Counted from the first letter of the stretch, positions 46,801 to 55,764 are shown. The stretch is DNA of 64,000 nt from Microbispora sp. H13382 (GCF_014161445.1 NZ_JABBXA010000007.1:62001-126000), one strand, 5' to 3'. Notes: generated by a model not told the origin, from the letters alone. Numbers and translations: made by a program.

Positions 46801-47617
46801 GTGCCCTCCTCAGGAATTCGATCGACCTTCGCGCCACGTCGGGCGCCGCGTGGCTGTGCCTGGCCAGCTCGACGGCGACCAGCCCGCCGAAGCCGTCGAG
46901 CGCGGCGAGCGCGGGCGGGAAGTCGATCTCGCCCTCGCCGAACTCGAGATGCTCGTGGACGCCTCGCCGCATGTCCTCGATCTGCACGTGCACGAGGTGC
47001 GGCAGCGCCCGTTCGACGCATTCGGGCACGTCGTACGGCTCCAGGCAGCGGCAGTGCCCGATGTCGAGGGTGAGGCCGAATCTCGCATGGCCGCCGAGCA
47101 GGCCGCGCAGCCGTTCGTATCCGGCCAGGTCCGCCACGAGCATCCCCGGCTCGGGCTCGAATCCGAGCGTGACGCCCACCTTGTCGGCCTCGCCGAGCAG
47201 GCGCTCGCACTGCCGGACGAGCCGGTCCCACGCCTCGGCCTCGGGCACCTGCGGCGGCCGGATGCCGCTCCAGAGGTGCACCACGGGCGCGCCGAGGTCG
47301 GCCGCGATCCGCATCGCCTCGCACAGGAAGCGCACGCGCGCCTCCGCGTCATCGTGCAGCAGCGTCGGGTAGTGCTTGCGCCGGGGGTCGAGCGCGTACC
47401 TGCCGCCCGTCTCGACGGCGAGGGACAGGCCGAGCCGCCGCGCCAGCGCCGCGATCCGCCCGACCTCCGCTGCGGAGGCGCCGGGCATGAGGTGCCCGTG
47501 GTCGAGCGTGACCGCCGCGCCGGTGTAGCCGAGGTCGGCGAGCACCTCCAGCGTCTGGTCGAGCGGATGGTCGCGGAAGCCGTTGGTGCAGTAAGCCCAG
47601 TTCATAGGCACGCTCAC
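46766..47617 (-). CDS. Sugar phosphate isomerase/epimerase-type TIM barrel
   Basis: 283 residues, AP_endonuc_2 fold. Metal-binding residues are visible in LGFEPEPGMLV (Glu), GLTLDIGHCRC (Asp/His), HVQIEDMRRGVHEHLEFGEGEIDF (Gln/Asp, His, Glu). MNWAYCTNGFRDHPLDQTLEVL resembles the EboE beginning (AYCTN), so the two may share ancestry or substrate. It should isomerise or epimerise a keto sugar or inositol-like compound. GTG 47617 overlaps the eboC stop; ATG 47605 is an alternative. Confidence 0.88.
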   Translation of the reverse strand: MSVPMNWAYCTNGFRDHPLDQTLEVLADLGYTGAAVTLDHGHLMPGASAAEVGRIAALARRLGLSLAVETGGRYALDPRRKHYPTLLHDDAEARVRFLCEAMRIAADLGAPVVHLWSGIRPPQVPEAEAWDRLVRQCERLLGEADKVGVTLGFEPEPGMLVADLAGYERLRGLLGGHARFGLTLDIGHCRCLEPYDVPECVERALPHLVHVQIEDMRRGVHEHLEFGEGEIDFPPALAALDGFGGLVAVELARHSHAAPDVARRSIEFLRRAHDLAGAGRSRR

Positions 47618-48459
47618 GACGTGGCCACCTTCGCCGACAGCCAGCGGCCGGCCGGCAGCGCGGCCAGCAGCGCCGCCGCCTGGGCGAACCTGCCCCGCCC
47701 GGCCACCGCGGCCGCCTGCAGCGGGATCAGGCCGAGGATGCTCATCCGCACCGCCTGCCGCACCTGCTCGGGGTCGGGGTCGGCGCGCAGCGCCAGCTGG
47801 GCCCGGCCGGCGGTGGCGAGGTAGCCGGCGATCATCACGGCGGCGCCCAGCCGTCCCGCCGTCTCACCGTGGCGGCAGGCGACCGCCGCCAGCGCCGCGG
47901 ACGCGCCGGTCGCGGTCAGCGCCTGGACGACGGTCGCGGGGGTCGCGCCGTCCACCTCGGCCCGGCCGAGCAGGGTGATGCCGTAGGTGTGGGCGCCGAC
48001 GGCCAGCGCCATCGGGGCCGCCGCCCGGGTCCGCGGTCCCGCCCCGAGCAGCACGTCGAGCGCGCGGCAGGCCGCCATCGCGGCCGGGCCCGCCACGGTG
48101 TGCTTGAGACGCAGGTCGTAGGCCCACGCGGCGCCGGCGAGCAGGCCCGCGAGCGCGAGCCCGCGCCGTCCGCCGGCGACCGCGGCGGTGGCCACCCCGG
48201 CGCCGGTCAGGGCGACGGCGAGGCCGAGCGCCCCTTCCGGGCTGATCCTGCCGGAGGGGATGGGCCGTTCCGGGCGCTCCTTCGCGTCGAGCTTCCGGTC
48301 CGACCAGTCGTTGAGCGCCATGCCGGCCCAGTAGAGCAGCACCGACGCGGCGGCGAGGCCGGGCCGTGCCGACCGTCCGGCCACCGCCGCGCCCGCGAGC
48401 GTGTCACCGGGGACGGACAGCGCGGCGGGCGCGCGGACCAGCTCCAGCCAGGCCTTCAC
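47614..48459 (-). CDS. eboC: EboC, UbiA-family prenyltransferase
   Basis: 281 residues, about nine TM helices. First Asp motif NDWSDRKLDAKERPERPIPSG (residues about 50-70) binds the prenyl diphosphate through Mg2+; second YDLRLKHT (about 114-121) is the shorter EboC version of DxxxD. UbiA enzymes transfer a polyprenyl chain to a soluble acceptor at the membrane, so this enzyme probably anchors the cluster product to lipid. Overlaps the synthase gene (ATGA). Confidence 0.9.
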   Translation of the reverse strand: MKAWLELVRAPAALSVPGDTLAGAAVAGRSARPGLAAASVLLYWAGMALNDWSDRKLDAKERPERPIPSGRISPEGALGLAVALTGAGVATAAVAGGRRGLALAGLLAGAAWAYDLRLKHTVAGPAAMAACRALDVLLGAGPRTRAAAPMALAVGAHTYGITLLGRAEVDGATPATVVQALTATGASAALAAVACRHGETAGRLGAAVMIAGYLATAGRAQLALRADPDPEQVRQAVRMSILGLIPLQAAAVAGRGRFAQAAALLAALPAGRWLSAKVATS

Positions 48460-49598
48460 AGCCGTTCACCCGTGATCGATTGTGCGAAGTCGACCAGCCG
48501 GGCGTACTGGGTGGGCAGGTCGTGTCCCGCGCCGCCCAGCGGGTCCTTGAAGAAGTAGCCGAGCTCGGGGAGCACGCCGCTGTGCCCGGCCTCGTGGGCC
48601 CGCGCGACGAGGCGGGCGAGGTCGAGGACGAGCGGGGCGGCCAGCGTCGAGTCGCAGCCCTGCCAGGTGAACTGCATGGTCATGCGGACGCCGAGGAACC
48701 CCTCGAACGTGATGTGGTCCCAGGCGGTCTTCCACTCGCCGAGGTCGGCGACGTAGTCGATGTGCGTCAGGCCCTCGACCTCCTCGCCCACGATCGCGGG
48801 GACGGCCCGCGCCTTGCTCGCCGACTTGCTCTCCCGGGCCGCGGGATCGGCCAGCGTGGCGCCGTCGCCGCCACCGAGCAGGTTGAGCCCCGACCACGAG
48901 CGCACGCGCAGCGCGCGGCCGGCGAACATCGGCGCGAGCGCGCTCTTGACCAGCGTCTCCCCGGTCTTACCGTCGCGTCCCGCGTACGGCACGCCGTTGC
49001 GCCGCGCCAGTTCGTCGAGGGCGGGAGGCGTCGGGCCGGCGGACGGGGTGAACGCGACGTAACCGCACCCGGCGGTGAAGGCCGCGTAGGCGTACAGGGA
49101 GCTGGCGGGCAGCGGGTCCTGCCCCGACGCGAGCGCCTCCTCCAGGTCGGAGAGCCGCGCGTGCGACACCTCGGCGGGAGGCTCGGTCGACGACACGTCC
49201 ACCACGACGACGTGGGACAGGCCGTGCCGCTCCCGGAAGTCCGTGATGTCGGCGGCCAGCCGCCGCGCGGCATCGGCCTGGCTCTCCTCGCCGGGCACGT
49301 AGCCATGCCTGCTCTCGGCCTCCACGGCGTCGAGGTCCGCGGCGAGCAGGGTCGTCAGGACGGGAGGGAACACTCCCGCCTGGGCGAGCATCTCGGCCCT
49401 CTTGCGCAGTGGGGTCCCGACCACGTCGTGACCGCCGAACACCAGGTCGCCCAGAGGAGCGAAGCCCCCGGGGAAGCCGGCGGCCTCGATGACGCACCCG
49501 GTGGGCGCAGCCGCTCCCGCACGGACCGCCGCCGCCCCGACTACCGCCGTGGTCGCGACGGACCCCCGGGCGCCGACCAGCCAGACACCGATGGGCAC
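48456..49598 (-). CDS. Inositol-3-phosphate synthase-like protein
   Basis: 380 residues from GTG 49598 (GGGAGAG upstream). N-terminal NAD site PIGVWLVGARGSVATTAVVG; central SSLYAYAAFTAGCGYVAFTPSAGPTP and GRDGKTGETLVKSALAPMF; C-terminal FEGFLGVRMTMQFTWQGCDSTLAAPLVLDLARL, all of the archaeal/actinobacterial Ino1 group. It would cyclise glucose-6-phosphate to inositol phosphate; as the operon head it may give the polar headgroup that eboC prenylates (inference). A longer frame reaches 49841 but runs through the promoter. Confidence 0.92.
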   Translation of the reverse strand: MPIGVWLVGARGSVATTAVVGAAAVRAGAAAPTGCVIEAAGFPGGFAPLGDLVFGGHDVVGTPLRKRAEMLAQAGVFPPVLTTLLAADLDAVEAESRHGYVPGEESQADAARRLAADITDFRERHGLSHVVVVDVSSTEPPAEVSHARLSDLEEALASGQDPLPASSLYAYAAFTAGCGYVAFTPSAGPTPPALDELARRNGVPYAGRDGKTGETLVKSALAPMFAGRALRVRSWSGLNLLGGGDGATLADPAARESKSASKARAVPAIVGEEVEGLTHIDYVADLGEWKTAWDHITFEGFLGVRMTMQFTWQGCDSTLAAPLVLDLARLVARAHEAGHSGVLPELGYFFKDPLGGAGHDLPTQYARLVDFAQSITGERL

Positions 49599-49648
49599 TG
49601 TAACTCTCCCGTCAACTCGGGTATGAAGGATGACCCCGGAACATTCGG

Positions 49649-49678
49649 ATACTAAGAGGCATCTTTCGTCGCTGACAA
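49649..49678 (-). promoter_or_regulatory. Predicted promoter of the ebo operon
   Basis: On the minus strand, TTGTCA (49678-49673), an 18-base spacer, and TAGTAT (49654-49649) fit a housekeeping promoter, with a leader of about 40 bases to the GTG. The -35 lies inside element C, so a bound repressor would occlude it. Confidence 0.6.
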
Positions 49679-49690
49679 GAAAAAGTTTCC
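49661..49690 (-). promoter_or_regulatory. Shared element C, upstream of ebo operon
   Basis: Read on the minus strand: GGAAACTTTTTCTTGTCAG, then CGACGAAAGAT. It shares GAAACTT, TTC and TGTCAG in the same order with element B. A nearby AAAGTTCAAAG (49703-49713) recurs as AAAGTTCAAAA at 49840-49850. Confidence 0.5.
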
Positions 49691-49858
49691 AGCAGGCTAC
49701 GGAAAGTTCAAAGCTCGCGCCCCGGAACGATGATCCCGGGCCCCCGGCCGCCGACCACCCCCGCCGAGTCCCGCCCCTCGGACGGTCGCCGTCGCCGCCC
49801 TTCTCCCTGCGCTCCTCCGACTTTGTCCTCAGATAACACAAAGTTCAAAAGATCATGA

Positions 49859-49886
49859 AGAAACTTCTTCCCTGTCAGACAAAAGT
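49859..49886 (+). promoter_or_regulatory. Shared element B, upstream of secreted pair
   Basis: AGAAACTTCTTCCCTGTCAG followed by ACAAAAGT, 88 bases before the Tat-exported TIM-barrel gene. It matches element A (AGAAACTT....CCTGT....CAAAA) and element C. Candidate operator for the ROK protein. Confidence 0.5.
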
Positions 49887-49973
49887 GGCGTAGCTTGCTC
49901 GCCAAGTGCACCCGCGGCCTGGCCGCGTCATCGGGGGATCAAGGTTCTTCACGCAGATGGAGTTGGCAAGACG

Positions 49974-51122
49974 ATGAGTGCGTACGAAGAAGAGATGGAG
50001 TCGGCGGGCAACCTCGGACGCCGGCTGGGGCTCAGCCGCCGCCAGCTGCTCGCGGCCACGACCGGCATGGCGGCGGCCGCCGCCGTGGCGGCCGCCGGTC
50101 CGATGAAGTCGGTCGCGCGTGCGGCGACCACGGGCAACGGCCCGAACGGCATTCTCATCCCGCCGCCGCGGCGCGGCATCATCCTGTACACGGTCCGCGA
50201 CGCCATCTCCCGTGACCCGCTGTCCAGCAGCCTCCCCTCCGGCTTCCGCGCCGTGTTCGAGGAGCTCGCCCGCATCGGCTACGCGCAGGTGGAGTTCGCC
50301 GGCTACAGCCAGCACCGCAACGCCGAGGGCGGCGCCAGCCTGGAGAGCATCGAGGGCGCCAAGCTGCTGCGCGGCTGGCTGGACGACAACGGCCTGGTCG
50401 CCCAGGGCAACCACGGCTTCATCCCCGGCTCCTGGCCGCTGAGCCAGGCCGACCTGGACCGCTTCAAGCTCCACCTGGAGATCGCCAACATCCTCGGGAT
50501 GGCCCACGTCGGCACCGGCAGCGACCCGACCGGCAGCGCCTACAAGGCCGACTGGGACGTCGCCGCGGAGAAGTGGAACGCGCTCGGCGAGATCGCCACC
50601 GCCGCGGGTCTCAAGCTGTACACGCACAACCACGACGTGGCCTACAGCTTCCTGCTCGACAGCGGCCCGCTGGACGACCGGGGCCGCCCCACCCGCTCCT
50701 CCGGCATCCGCCGCCTGGAGTACTTCCTCCAGATCACCGACCCCAAGCACGTCTGGCTCGAGATGGACATCTTCTGGGCCCACGTCGCGCAGTACAAGCA
50801 CAAGACCTTCACCGCCCCGGACGGGTCCACCCAGACCCAGGTCTTCAACCCGCTCGGCGTCGTGCAGGCCCAGACCAAGCGGTTCCCGCTGTTCCACGCC
50901 AAGGACGGCAAGATCAACACCGGCACGGCCAACGGCTACGACATGGTTCCGTTCGGCACCGGCGACATCGACTACGCGGCGTTCCTCCGCGGCGTCGGCG
51001 CCAAGGGTTACCACAACCCGATGTACGAGCAGGACACCGCCCCCGGCGGCACCGCGAACCCGGCGCAGTCCCTGCAGTACGCGGACCTGAGCTACCAGAA
51101 CATGTCCGCCCTGCGCGGCTGA
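49974..51122 (+). CDS. Tat-exported sugar isomerase/epimerase-like TIM barrel
   Basis: 382 residues. Tat signal LSRRQLLAATTGMAAAAAVAAAG with cleavage near ARA (about residue 50). The barrel is AP_endonuc_2-like: LARIGYAQVEFAGY (Glu), GLKLYTHNHDVAY (His/Asp), VWLEMDIFWAHVA (Glu/Asp) and FPLFHAKDG (His) outline the metal site. Folding before export fits a metalloenzyme. Divergent from the ebo operon, with the sugar dehydrogenase gene 113 bases downstream; probably acts on an extracellular sugar or on the exported cluster product. Confidence 0.9.
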   Translation: MSAYEEEMESAGNLGRRLGLSRRQLLAATTGMAAAAAVAAAGPMKSVARAATTGNGPNGILIPPPRRGIILYTVRDAISRDPLSSSLPSGFRAVFEELARIGYAQVEFAGYSQHRNAEGGASLESIEGAKLLRGWLDDNGLVAQGNHGFIPGSWPLSQADLDRFKLHLEIANILGMAHVGTGSDPTGSAYKADWDVAAEKWNALGEIATAAGLKLYTHNHDVAYSFLLDSGPLDDRGRPTRSSGIRRLEYFLQITDPKHVWLEMDIFWAHVAQYKHKTFTAPDGSTQTQVFNPLGVVQAQTKRFPLFHAKDGKINTGTANGYDMVPFGTGDIDYAAFLRGVGAKGYHNPMYEQDTAPGGTANPAQSLQYADLSYQNMSALRG

Positions 51123-51235
51123 CGACTTCGACGAATGACGAATATGGCGGACCGCCACGCGTTCGACCCGTTCCACCGGCACGCGGCGGCCCGCCTTTCC
51201 CTGCCACCCCCCTGAAAAGAAGAGGCGCAGCAGAC

Positions 51236-54200
51236 TTGAAGCGTACTCGCATTCTGGGCGGCGCTCTCGCCGCCGCGTTGACGCTCCCGATGGCGGCGGC
51301 GCTCACCGCCGCACCGGCGCAGGCGCACGAAGACGCCCTGCACTGGGAGAACTACGAGAAGGTCACGCTCACCAAGGACGTCGGCGAGCCGATCGACATG
51401 GCGATCCTGCCGGACAGCCGGGTGCTGCACACCGCCCGCAACGGCGACATCCGGATGACCGACCCCGCCACCGGCGTGACGAAGATCATCAACAAGATCG
51501 GCGTCTACAACAACTCCGAAGACGGTCTGCAGACGATCGGCGTCGACCCCGACTTCGCGACCAACAAGTGGGTCTACGTCTACTACGCGCCCAAGAAGAT
51601 GACCGCGCCGTACCCGGAGGAGACCCCGACCGGGTCGGCGCCCAACTCCCTGCCCGCAGGCGCGGACGAGTCGTACTGGAACCAGTGGAAGGGCTACAAC
51701 CAGCTCTCCCGGTTCAAGTGGGACGGTGAGAAGCTCGACCTGTCCACCGAGCAGGTCATCATCAAGGTCGAGACCAACCGCGGGCAGTGCTGCCACGTCG
51801 CCGGCGACTTCGACTGGGACGACGACGGCAACCTCTACCTGTCCACCGGGGACAACACCCCGGCCAGCACGCCCGGCGCCAACGGCATGGCCCCCAACAA
51901 CGACGCCCCCGGCATGAACCCGGGCTTCGACGCCCGCCGCGGCGCCGGCAACTCCAACGACCTGCGCGGCAAGATCCTGCGGATCAAGGTGGGCGAGGAC
52001 GGCTCCTACACCGTTCCCGACGGCAACCTGTTCCCGAAGGGCACGGCCAAGACCCGGCCGGAGATCTTCGCCATGGGCGTTCGGAACCCGTTCCGCATCG
52101 ACGTCGACCCGGGGACCGGGACGGTGTCGTGGGGCGACTACGGACCGGACGCCGGCGCCGCCGACCCCAACCGCGGCCCGATGGGGTACGTCGAGTGGAA
52201 CGTCACCCCGATCAGCAAGCCGCTCAACGCCGGCTGGCCGTACTGCCACGGCGACAACTTCAACTACAACAACTGGGACTACGCGACCTCGAAGCCGCGT
52301 GAGTGGTTCGACTGCGGCGCCGGCCCGACCAACACCTCCCGCTGGAACACCGGCCTGGACAAGCTCCCGCCCGCGGTTCCCGCCGACCTGTACTACGGCG
52401 ACCGCGCGGGCGACCAGCCGGCGGAGTGGGCCGGGCTGACCGAGTTCGACCCGGTGCAGAACGGCCAGGGCCCGATGGGCGGTCCCGTCTACCACTACGA
52501 CGCCGACAACCCCTCGGCCACCAAGTTCCCCGCGTACTGGGACAAGAAGTTCTTCTTCGCGGAGTTCTCCCAGGACTACCTGGCGGCGTTCACGGTGACG
52601 GGCTCCGACGGGCCGGTGACCAAGATCGAGCACTTCCTGCCGAACGCCGAGCTGACCAAGATGGCGATGCCCATCACGGACAACCCGATCGACATCGAGT
52701 TCGGCCCCGACGGCGCGCTGTACGTGCTCGACTACGGCGACGGCTTCTTCCGCGCCAACCCCGACTCGGGTCTGTACCGCATCGACTACTCGCCCGGCAA
52801 CAAGGCCCCGCAGGCGAAGATCACCGTCGACAAGACGTCGGGCAGCAACGCGCCGCTCACCGTCCAGTTCAGCGGCGCCAAGTCCACCGACGCCGAGGCC
52901 GGCGACCTGACCTACGAGTGGGACTTCGACGGCAACGGCAGCTTCGACGCCACGGGAGTGACGGCGAGCCACACCTACGACAAGCTCGGGCAGTACACCG
53001 CCCGGCTCCGCGTCACCGACGCGGGCGGCAGGTTCGGTCTCACCACCATCGAGATCACCGTCGGTAACACCGCACCCGAGGTCAGCATCGAGACTCCCGG
53101 CGACGGCGGCTTCATCGACTGGGGCAACGCGGTTCCGCTGAAGGTCAAGGTGACCGACGCGGAGGACGGCGACAACCCGACCTGCAGCCGGGTGCAGTGG
53201 ACCTTCGGCCTCGGCCACGACACGCACGCCCACCCGATCACCACCGGCACGGGCTGCACCGTCACCTGGGCGACCCCCGCGGACGCCCCCGAGCACGGCG
53301 TGACCGAGAACATCTTCGGCGTCGTCGTGGTGAGCTACCGCGACAACGGCGCCAGCGGCATTCCCGGCGCCTCCAGCGACGCGAGCCTGATCCTCAACCC
53401 CAAGCTCATGCAGGCCGAGCACGGGGACGACAGCAAGGGCGTCACCAAGACCCAGGACGAGACCGCCTCCGGCCTCAACAAGGTCACCTCGTTCGACGCC
53501 GGCGACTACATCGGCTACGACCCGGTGAACCTCGCCGGGATCACCTCGGTGAAGACCGTGGCCAGCGGCGCGGGCACGCTGTCGCTGCGCTGGAACTCGC
53601 CGGCCGCGACCCCGTTCGCGACCGTCGCGATCCCGGCCGGCTCCGGCTGGCAGACGGTGACCACCGCGCTGAACAACGCCCCCACGGGCAGCGGCAAGCT
53701 GTACGTCACCTCGACCGGCGGCGTGGAGGTGGACGCGTTCACCTTCGTGGGCGACGGCGTCGCCGACAAGACCCCGCCGACCGTGACCGCCACCCTCAAC
53801 CCGGCCCAGCCGACCGGTGAGAACGGCTGGTACAAGGGCAACGTGTCGATGACGGTCACCGCGACCGACAACGGCACGGTGGCGAGCCGGCAGTACTCGG
53901 TCAACGGCGGCACCACCTGGCTGAACGCCAACAACGCGGTGACGCTGAGCACCGAGGGCACCACCGAGGTCCGCTACCGGGCCACCGACAGCGGCGGCAA
54001 CGTCTCCCAGATCGGCACCATCACGGTGAAGATCGACAAGGCCGCGCCCGCGCTGACCGTGAGCGGTGTCGAGTCCGGCGACCACGGCAGCTCGACCTCG
54101 ATCACTCCCGTGTTCTCCGCCACGGACGCCACGTCCGGGGTGGCGAGCGTGACCGCCGCGATCGGCGACCTGCAGGTCACCTCGGGCGAGCCGCTCCCGC

Positions 54201-54553
54201 TGTGGAAGCTGCCGCTCGGCGAGAACGAGCTGGTCGTGACCGCCAAGGACAAGGCCGGCCACGTCACGGAGAAGAAGTCGACCTTCACGGTCACGACCTC
54301 CTTCGACGACCTGGACGCCCTGCTGAAGGCCTTCAAGACCGCCGACACGGTGACGGGTGACACGGGCAACGTCCTGAGCACCCAGCTCGACCAGGCGGTC
54401 AAGGAAGCCGGCAAGGGCAAGAAGGACGACGCGATCAAGGCCCTGGAGCGGTTCGTCGGCTTCGCCGGCGACGCCAAGCGGGTGACCGACAAGGCCGTCG
54501 GCGACGCGCTCGTCCGCGACGCGCAGGCCCTGATCGAGCAGCTGCGCGGCTAG
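51236..54553 (+). CDS. Secreted sugar dehydrogenase with PKD, CBM, Ig-like and FIMAH domains
   Basis: 1105 residues from TTG 51236. Signal peptide to AQA (about 32); soluble glucose/sorbosone dehydrogenase propeller about 35-520 (DMAILPDSRVLHTARNG, NLYLSTGDNT, GVRNPFRIDVDPGTGTVSWGD); PKD about 522-615; a segment with MQAEHGDD and FDAGDYIGYDPV like CBM6 about 720-840; an Ig/OmpL47-like part (RQYSVNGGTTWLN); and a C-terminal helical FIMAH-like domain (about 1020-1105). It would oxidise sugars outside the cell while bound to polysaccharide. PQQ use is expected from the family, not shown. AGAGG lies upstream of the TTG. Confidence 0.92.
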   Translation: MKRTRILGGALAAALTLPMAAALTAAPAQAHEDALHWENYEKVTLTKDVGEPIDMAILPDSRVLHTARNGDIRMTDPATGVTKIINKIGVYNNSEDGLQTIGVDPDFATNKWVYVYYAPKKMTAPYPEETPTGSAPNSLPAGADESYWNQWKGYNQLSRFKWDGEKLDLSTEQVIIKVETNRGQCCHVAGDFDWDDDGNLYLSTGDNTPASTPGANGMAPNNDAPGMNPGFDARRGAGNSNDLRGKILRIKVGEDGSYTVPDGNLFPKGTAKTRPEIFAMGVRNPFRIDVDPGTGTVSWGDYGPDAGAADPNRGPMGYVEWNVTPISKPLNAGWPYCHGDNFNYNNWDYATSKPREWFDCGAGPTNTSRWNTGLDKLPPAVPADLYYGDRAGDQPAEWAGLTEFDPVQNGQGPMGGPVYHYDADNPSATKFPAYWDKKFFFAEFSQDYLAAFTVTGSDGPVTKIEHFLPNAELTKMAMPITDNPIDIEFGPDGALYVLDYGDGFFRANPDSGLYRIDYSPGNKAPQAKITVDKTSGSNAPLTVQFSGAKSTDAEAGDLTYEWDFDGNGSFDATGVTASHTYDKLGQYTARLRVTDAGGRFGLTTIEITVGNTAPEVSIETPGDGGFIDWGNAVPLKVKVTDAEDGDNPTCSRVQWTFGLGHDTHAHPITTGTGCTVTWATPADAPEHGVTENIFGVVVVSYRDNGASGIPGASSDASLILNPKLMQAEHGDDSKGVTKTQDETASGLNKVTSFDAGDYIGYDPVNLAGITSVKTVASGAGTLSLRWNSPAATPFATVAIPAGSGWQTVTTALNNAPTGSGKLYVTSTGGVEVDAFTFVGDGVADKTPPTVTATLNPAQPTGENGWYKGNVSMTVTATDNGTVASRQYSVNGGTTWLNANNAVTLSTEGTTEVRYRATDSGGNVSQIGTITVKIDKAAPALTVSGVESGDHGSSTSITPVFSATDATSGVASVTAAIGDLQVTSGEPLPLWKLPLGENELVVTAKDKAGHVTEKKSTFTVTTSFDDLDALLKAFKTADTVTGDTGNVLSTQLDQAVKEAGKGKKDDAIKALERFVGFAGDAKRVTDKAVGDALVRDAQALIEQLRG

Positions 54554-54559
54554 CCAGAC

Positions 54560-54601
54560 GTCCCGTGGGTTCCGGCCCGGCCCGGCCGGGACCCACGGGA
54601 C
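54560..54601 (+). terminator. Terminator of the secreted pair
   Basis: GTCCCGTGGGT (54560-54570) pairs with ACCCACGGGAC (54591-54601); the inner CCGGCC bases extend the stem. It starts 7 bases after the stop. Confidence 0.8.
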
Positions 54602-54698
54602 CCCATCCCAGCCCAGGCGCCGGCGACCGCGGTGGCATCGTGATGCCATCGTGATCGCCGGCGCTGAACTATGCCCGCCGGTGATCCGATGTAAGGGC

Positions 54699-55760
54699 AT
54701 GAGGCGAATCCGGTACGGCGCGGCGGCCCTGACGGCCGTCGCCTTTCTGCTGACGGGGTGCGGCGGCGCGGAGGACATGTCGAGCAGCAGCGGGGCGGCC
54801 GACAGCGGCGGCGCGCCCGCGGCGCCGGCCGCGGACGCTCCCATGAAAGGGCCCACCGCGCAGAGCGCGGAGCGGTCCGCCGCGGACGGCGAAGGCGGCG
54901 GACAGGAGAAGACCCGAATCGATCCGGCCGACCGCGCGATCATCTACCAGGCCGAGCTCACCGTCGAGGCCAAGGACGTCACCGCGGCGGCCGACCGCGC
55001 GAAGACGATCGTGACGGGCGCGGGCGGGTACGTCGCCGAGGAGCGCAGCGACTCCTATTCGGGCGGCCAGCACGCGGTGGTCACGTTCAAGGTTCCTCCG
55101 GCCCGCTACGCCGACGTGCTGGCCCAGCTCGGACGAGACCTCGGGAAACGCAAGTCGATGCGGCAGAACGCGCAGGACGTCACCGAGGAGGTCGCCGACG
55201 TCGCCAGCCGGGTGAAGTCGGCCGAGGCCGCGCTCGGGCAGTTCCGCACGCTGCTGTCGAAGGCGAACAAGATCGGCGAGATCCTGGAGATCGAGCGGGA
55301 GATCACCAACCGCGAGGCCGAACTGGAGTCGCTGCAGGCCAGGCAGAAGGCGCTGGAGGCGCAGACCGGCATGGCCACCGTGACGCTCACCCTCGTGCTC
55401 CCGCCGGAGTCCTCGGCCCGGCCCACGAGGAAGGAGGACCCGTCCGGCTTTCTCGGCGGGCTGCGGACCGGATGGGACACCCTCACCACCTCCACCCTGG
55501 TGGCGCTGACCGTGCTGGGCGCGCTGCTGCCCTGGCTGGTCGTGGCCGGGCTGGTGTGGCTGGTCGTCCGGACCGTCATGCGCCGGATGCGCCGCCGTAC
55601 CGCTCCGCCCGCCGGTGCCGTGCCCCCCGGTGCCACGCCCTACAGTGCCGTCCGCTCGGGTCCCCCCGTGCCTCCCGGACACGGGCCCGCCTCCGCCGCT
55701 GACGAGGCCCCGGACGCCCGGGACGAGAGCCGGGCGTCCGGGCACACTCCGCGCGGGTAG
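54699..55760 (+). CDS. DUF4349 lipoprotein
   Basis: 353 residues from ATG 54699. Lipobox LLTGC with C21; Ser/Gly/Ala-rich tether; DUF4349 about 85-250 (RAIIYQAELTVEAKDVTAAADRAKTIV, coiled-coil REITNREAELESLQARQKALEAQTGMATVTLTLVLP); then one TM helix about 265-290 and a basic/Pro-rich tail. The family is often found in actinobacterial membranes; function unknown. Convergent with hemE, four bases between stops. A frame extension to 54651 lacks a signal sequence. Confidence 0.9.
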   Translation: MRRIRYGAAALTAVAFLLTGCGGAEDMSSSSGAADSGGAPAAPAADAPMKGPTAQSAERSAADGEGGGQEKTRIDPADRAIIYQAELTVEAKDVTAAADRAKTIVTGAGGYVAEERSDSYSGGQHAVVTFKVPPARYADVLAQLGRDLGKRKSMRQNAQDVTEEVADVASRVKSAEAALGQFRTLLSKANKIGEILEIEREITNREAELESLQARQKALEAQTGMATVTLTLVLPPESSARPTRKEDPSGFLGGLRTGWDTLTTSTLVALTVLGALLPWLVVAGLVWLVVRTVMRRMRRRTAPPAGAVPPGATPYSAVRSGPPVPPGHGPASAADEAPDARDESRASGHTPRG

Positions 55761-55764
55761 GACC

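Noticed and set aside
48456-49841. Extended N-terminus of the Ino1-like protein
   Set aside because: It would cover the predicted ebo promoter and element C; GTG 49598 places the NAD motif at the normal position.
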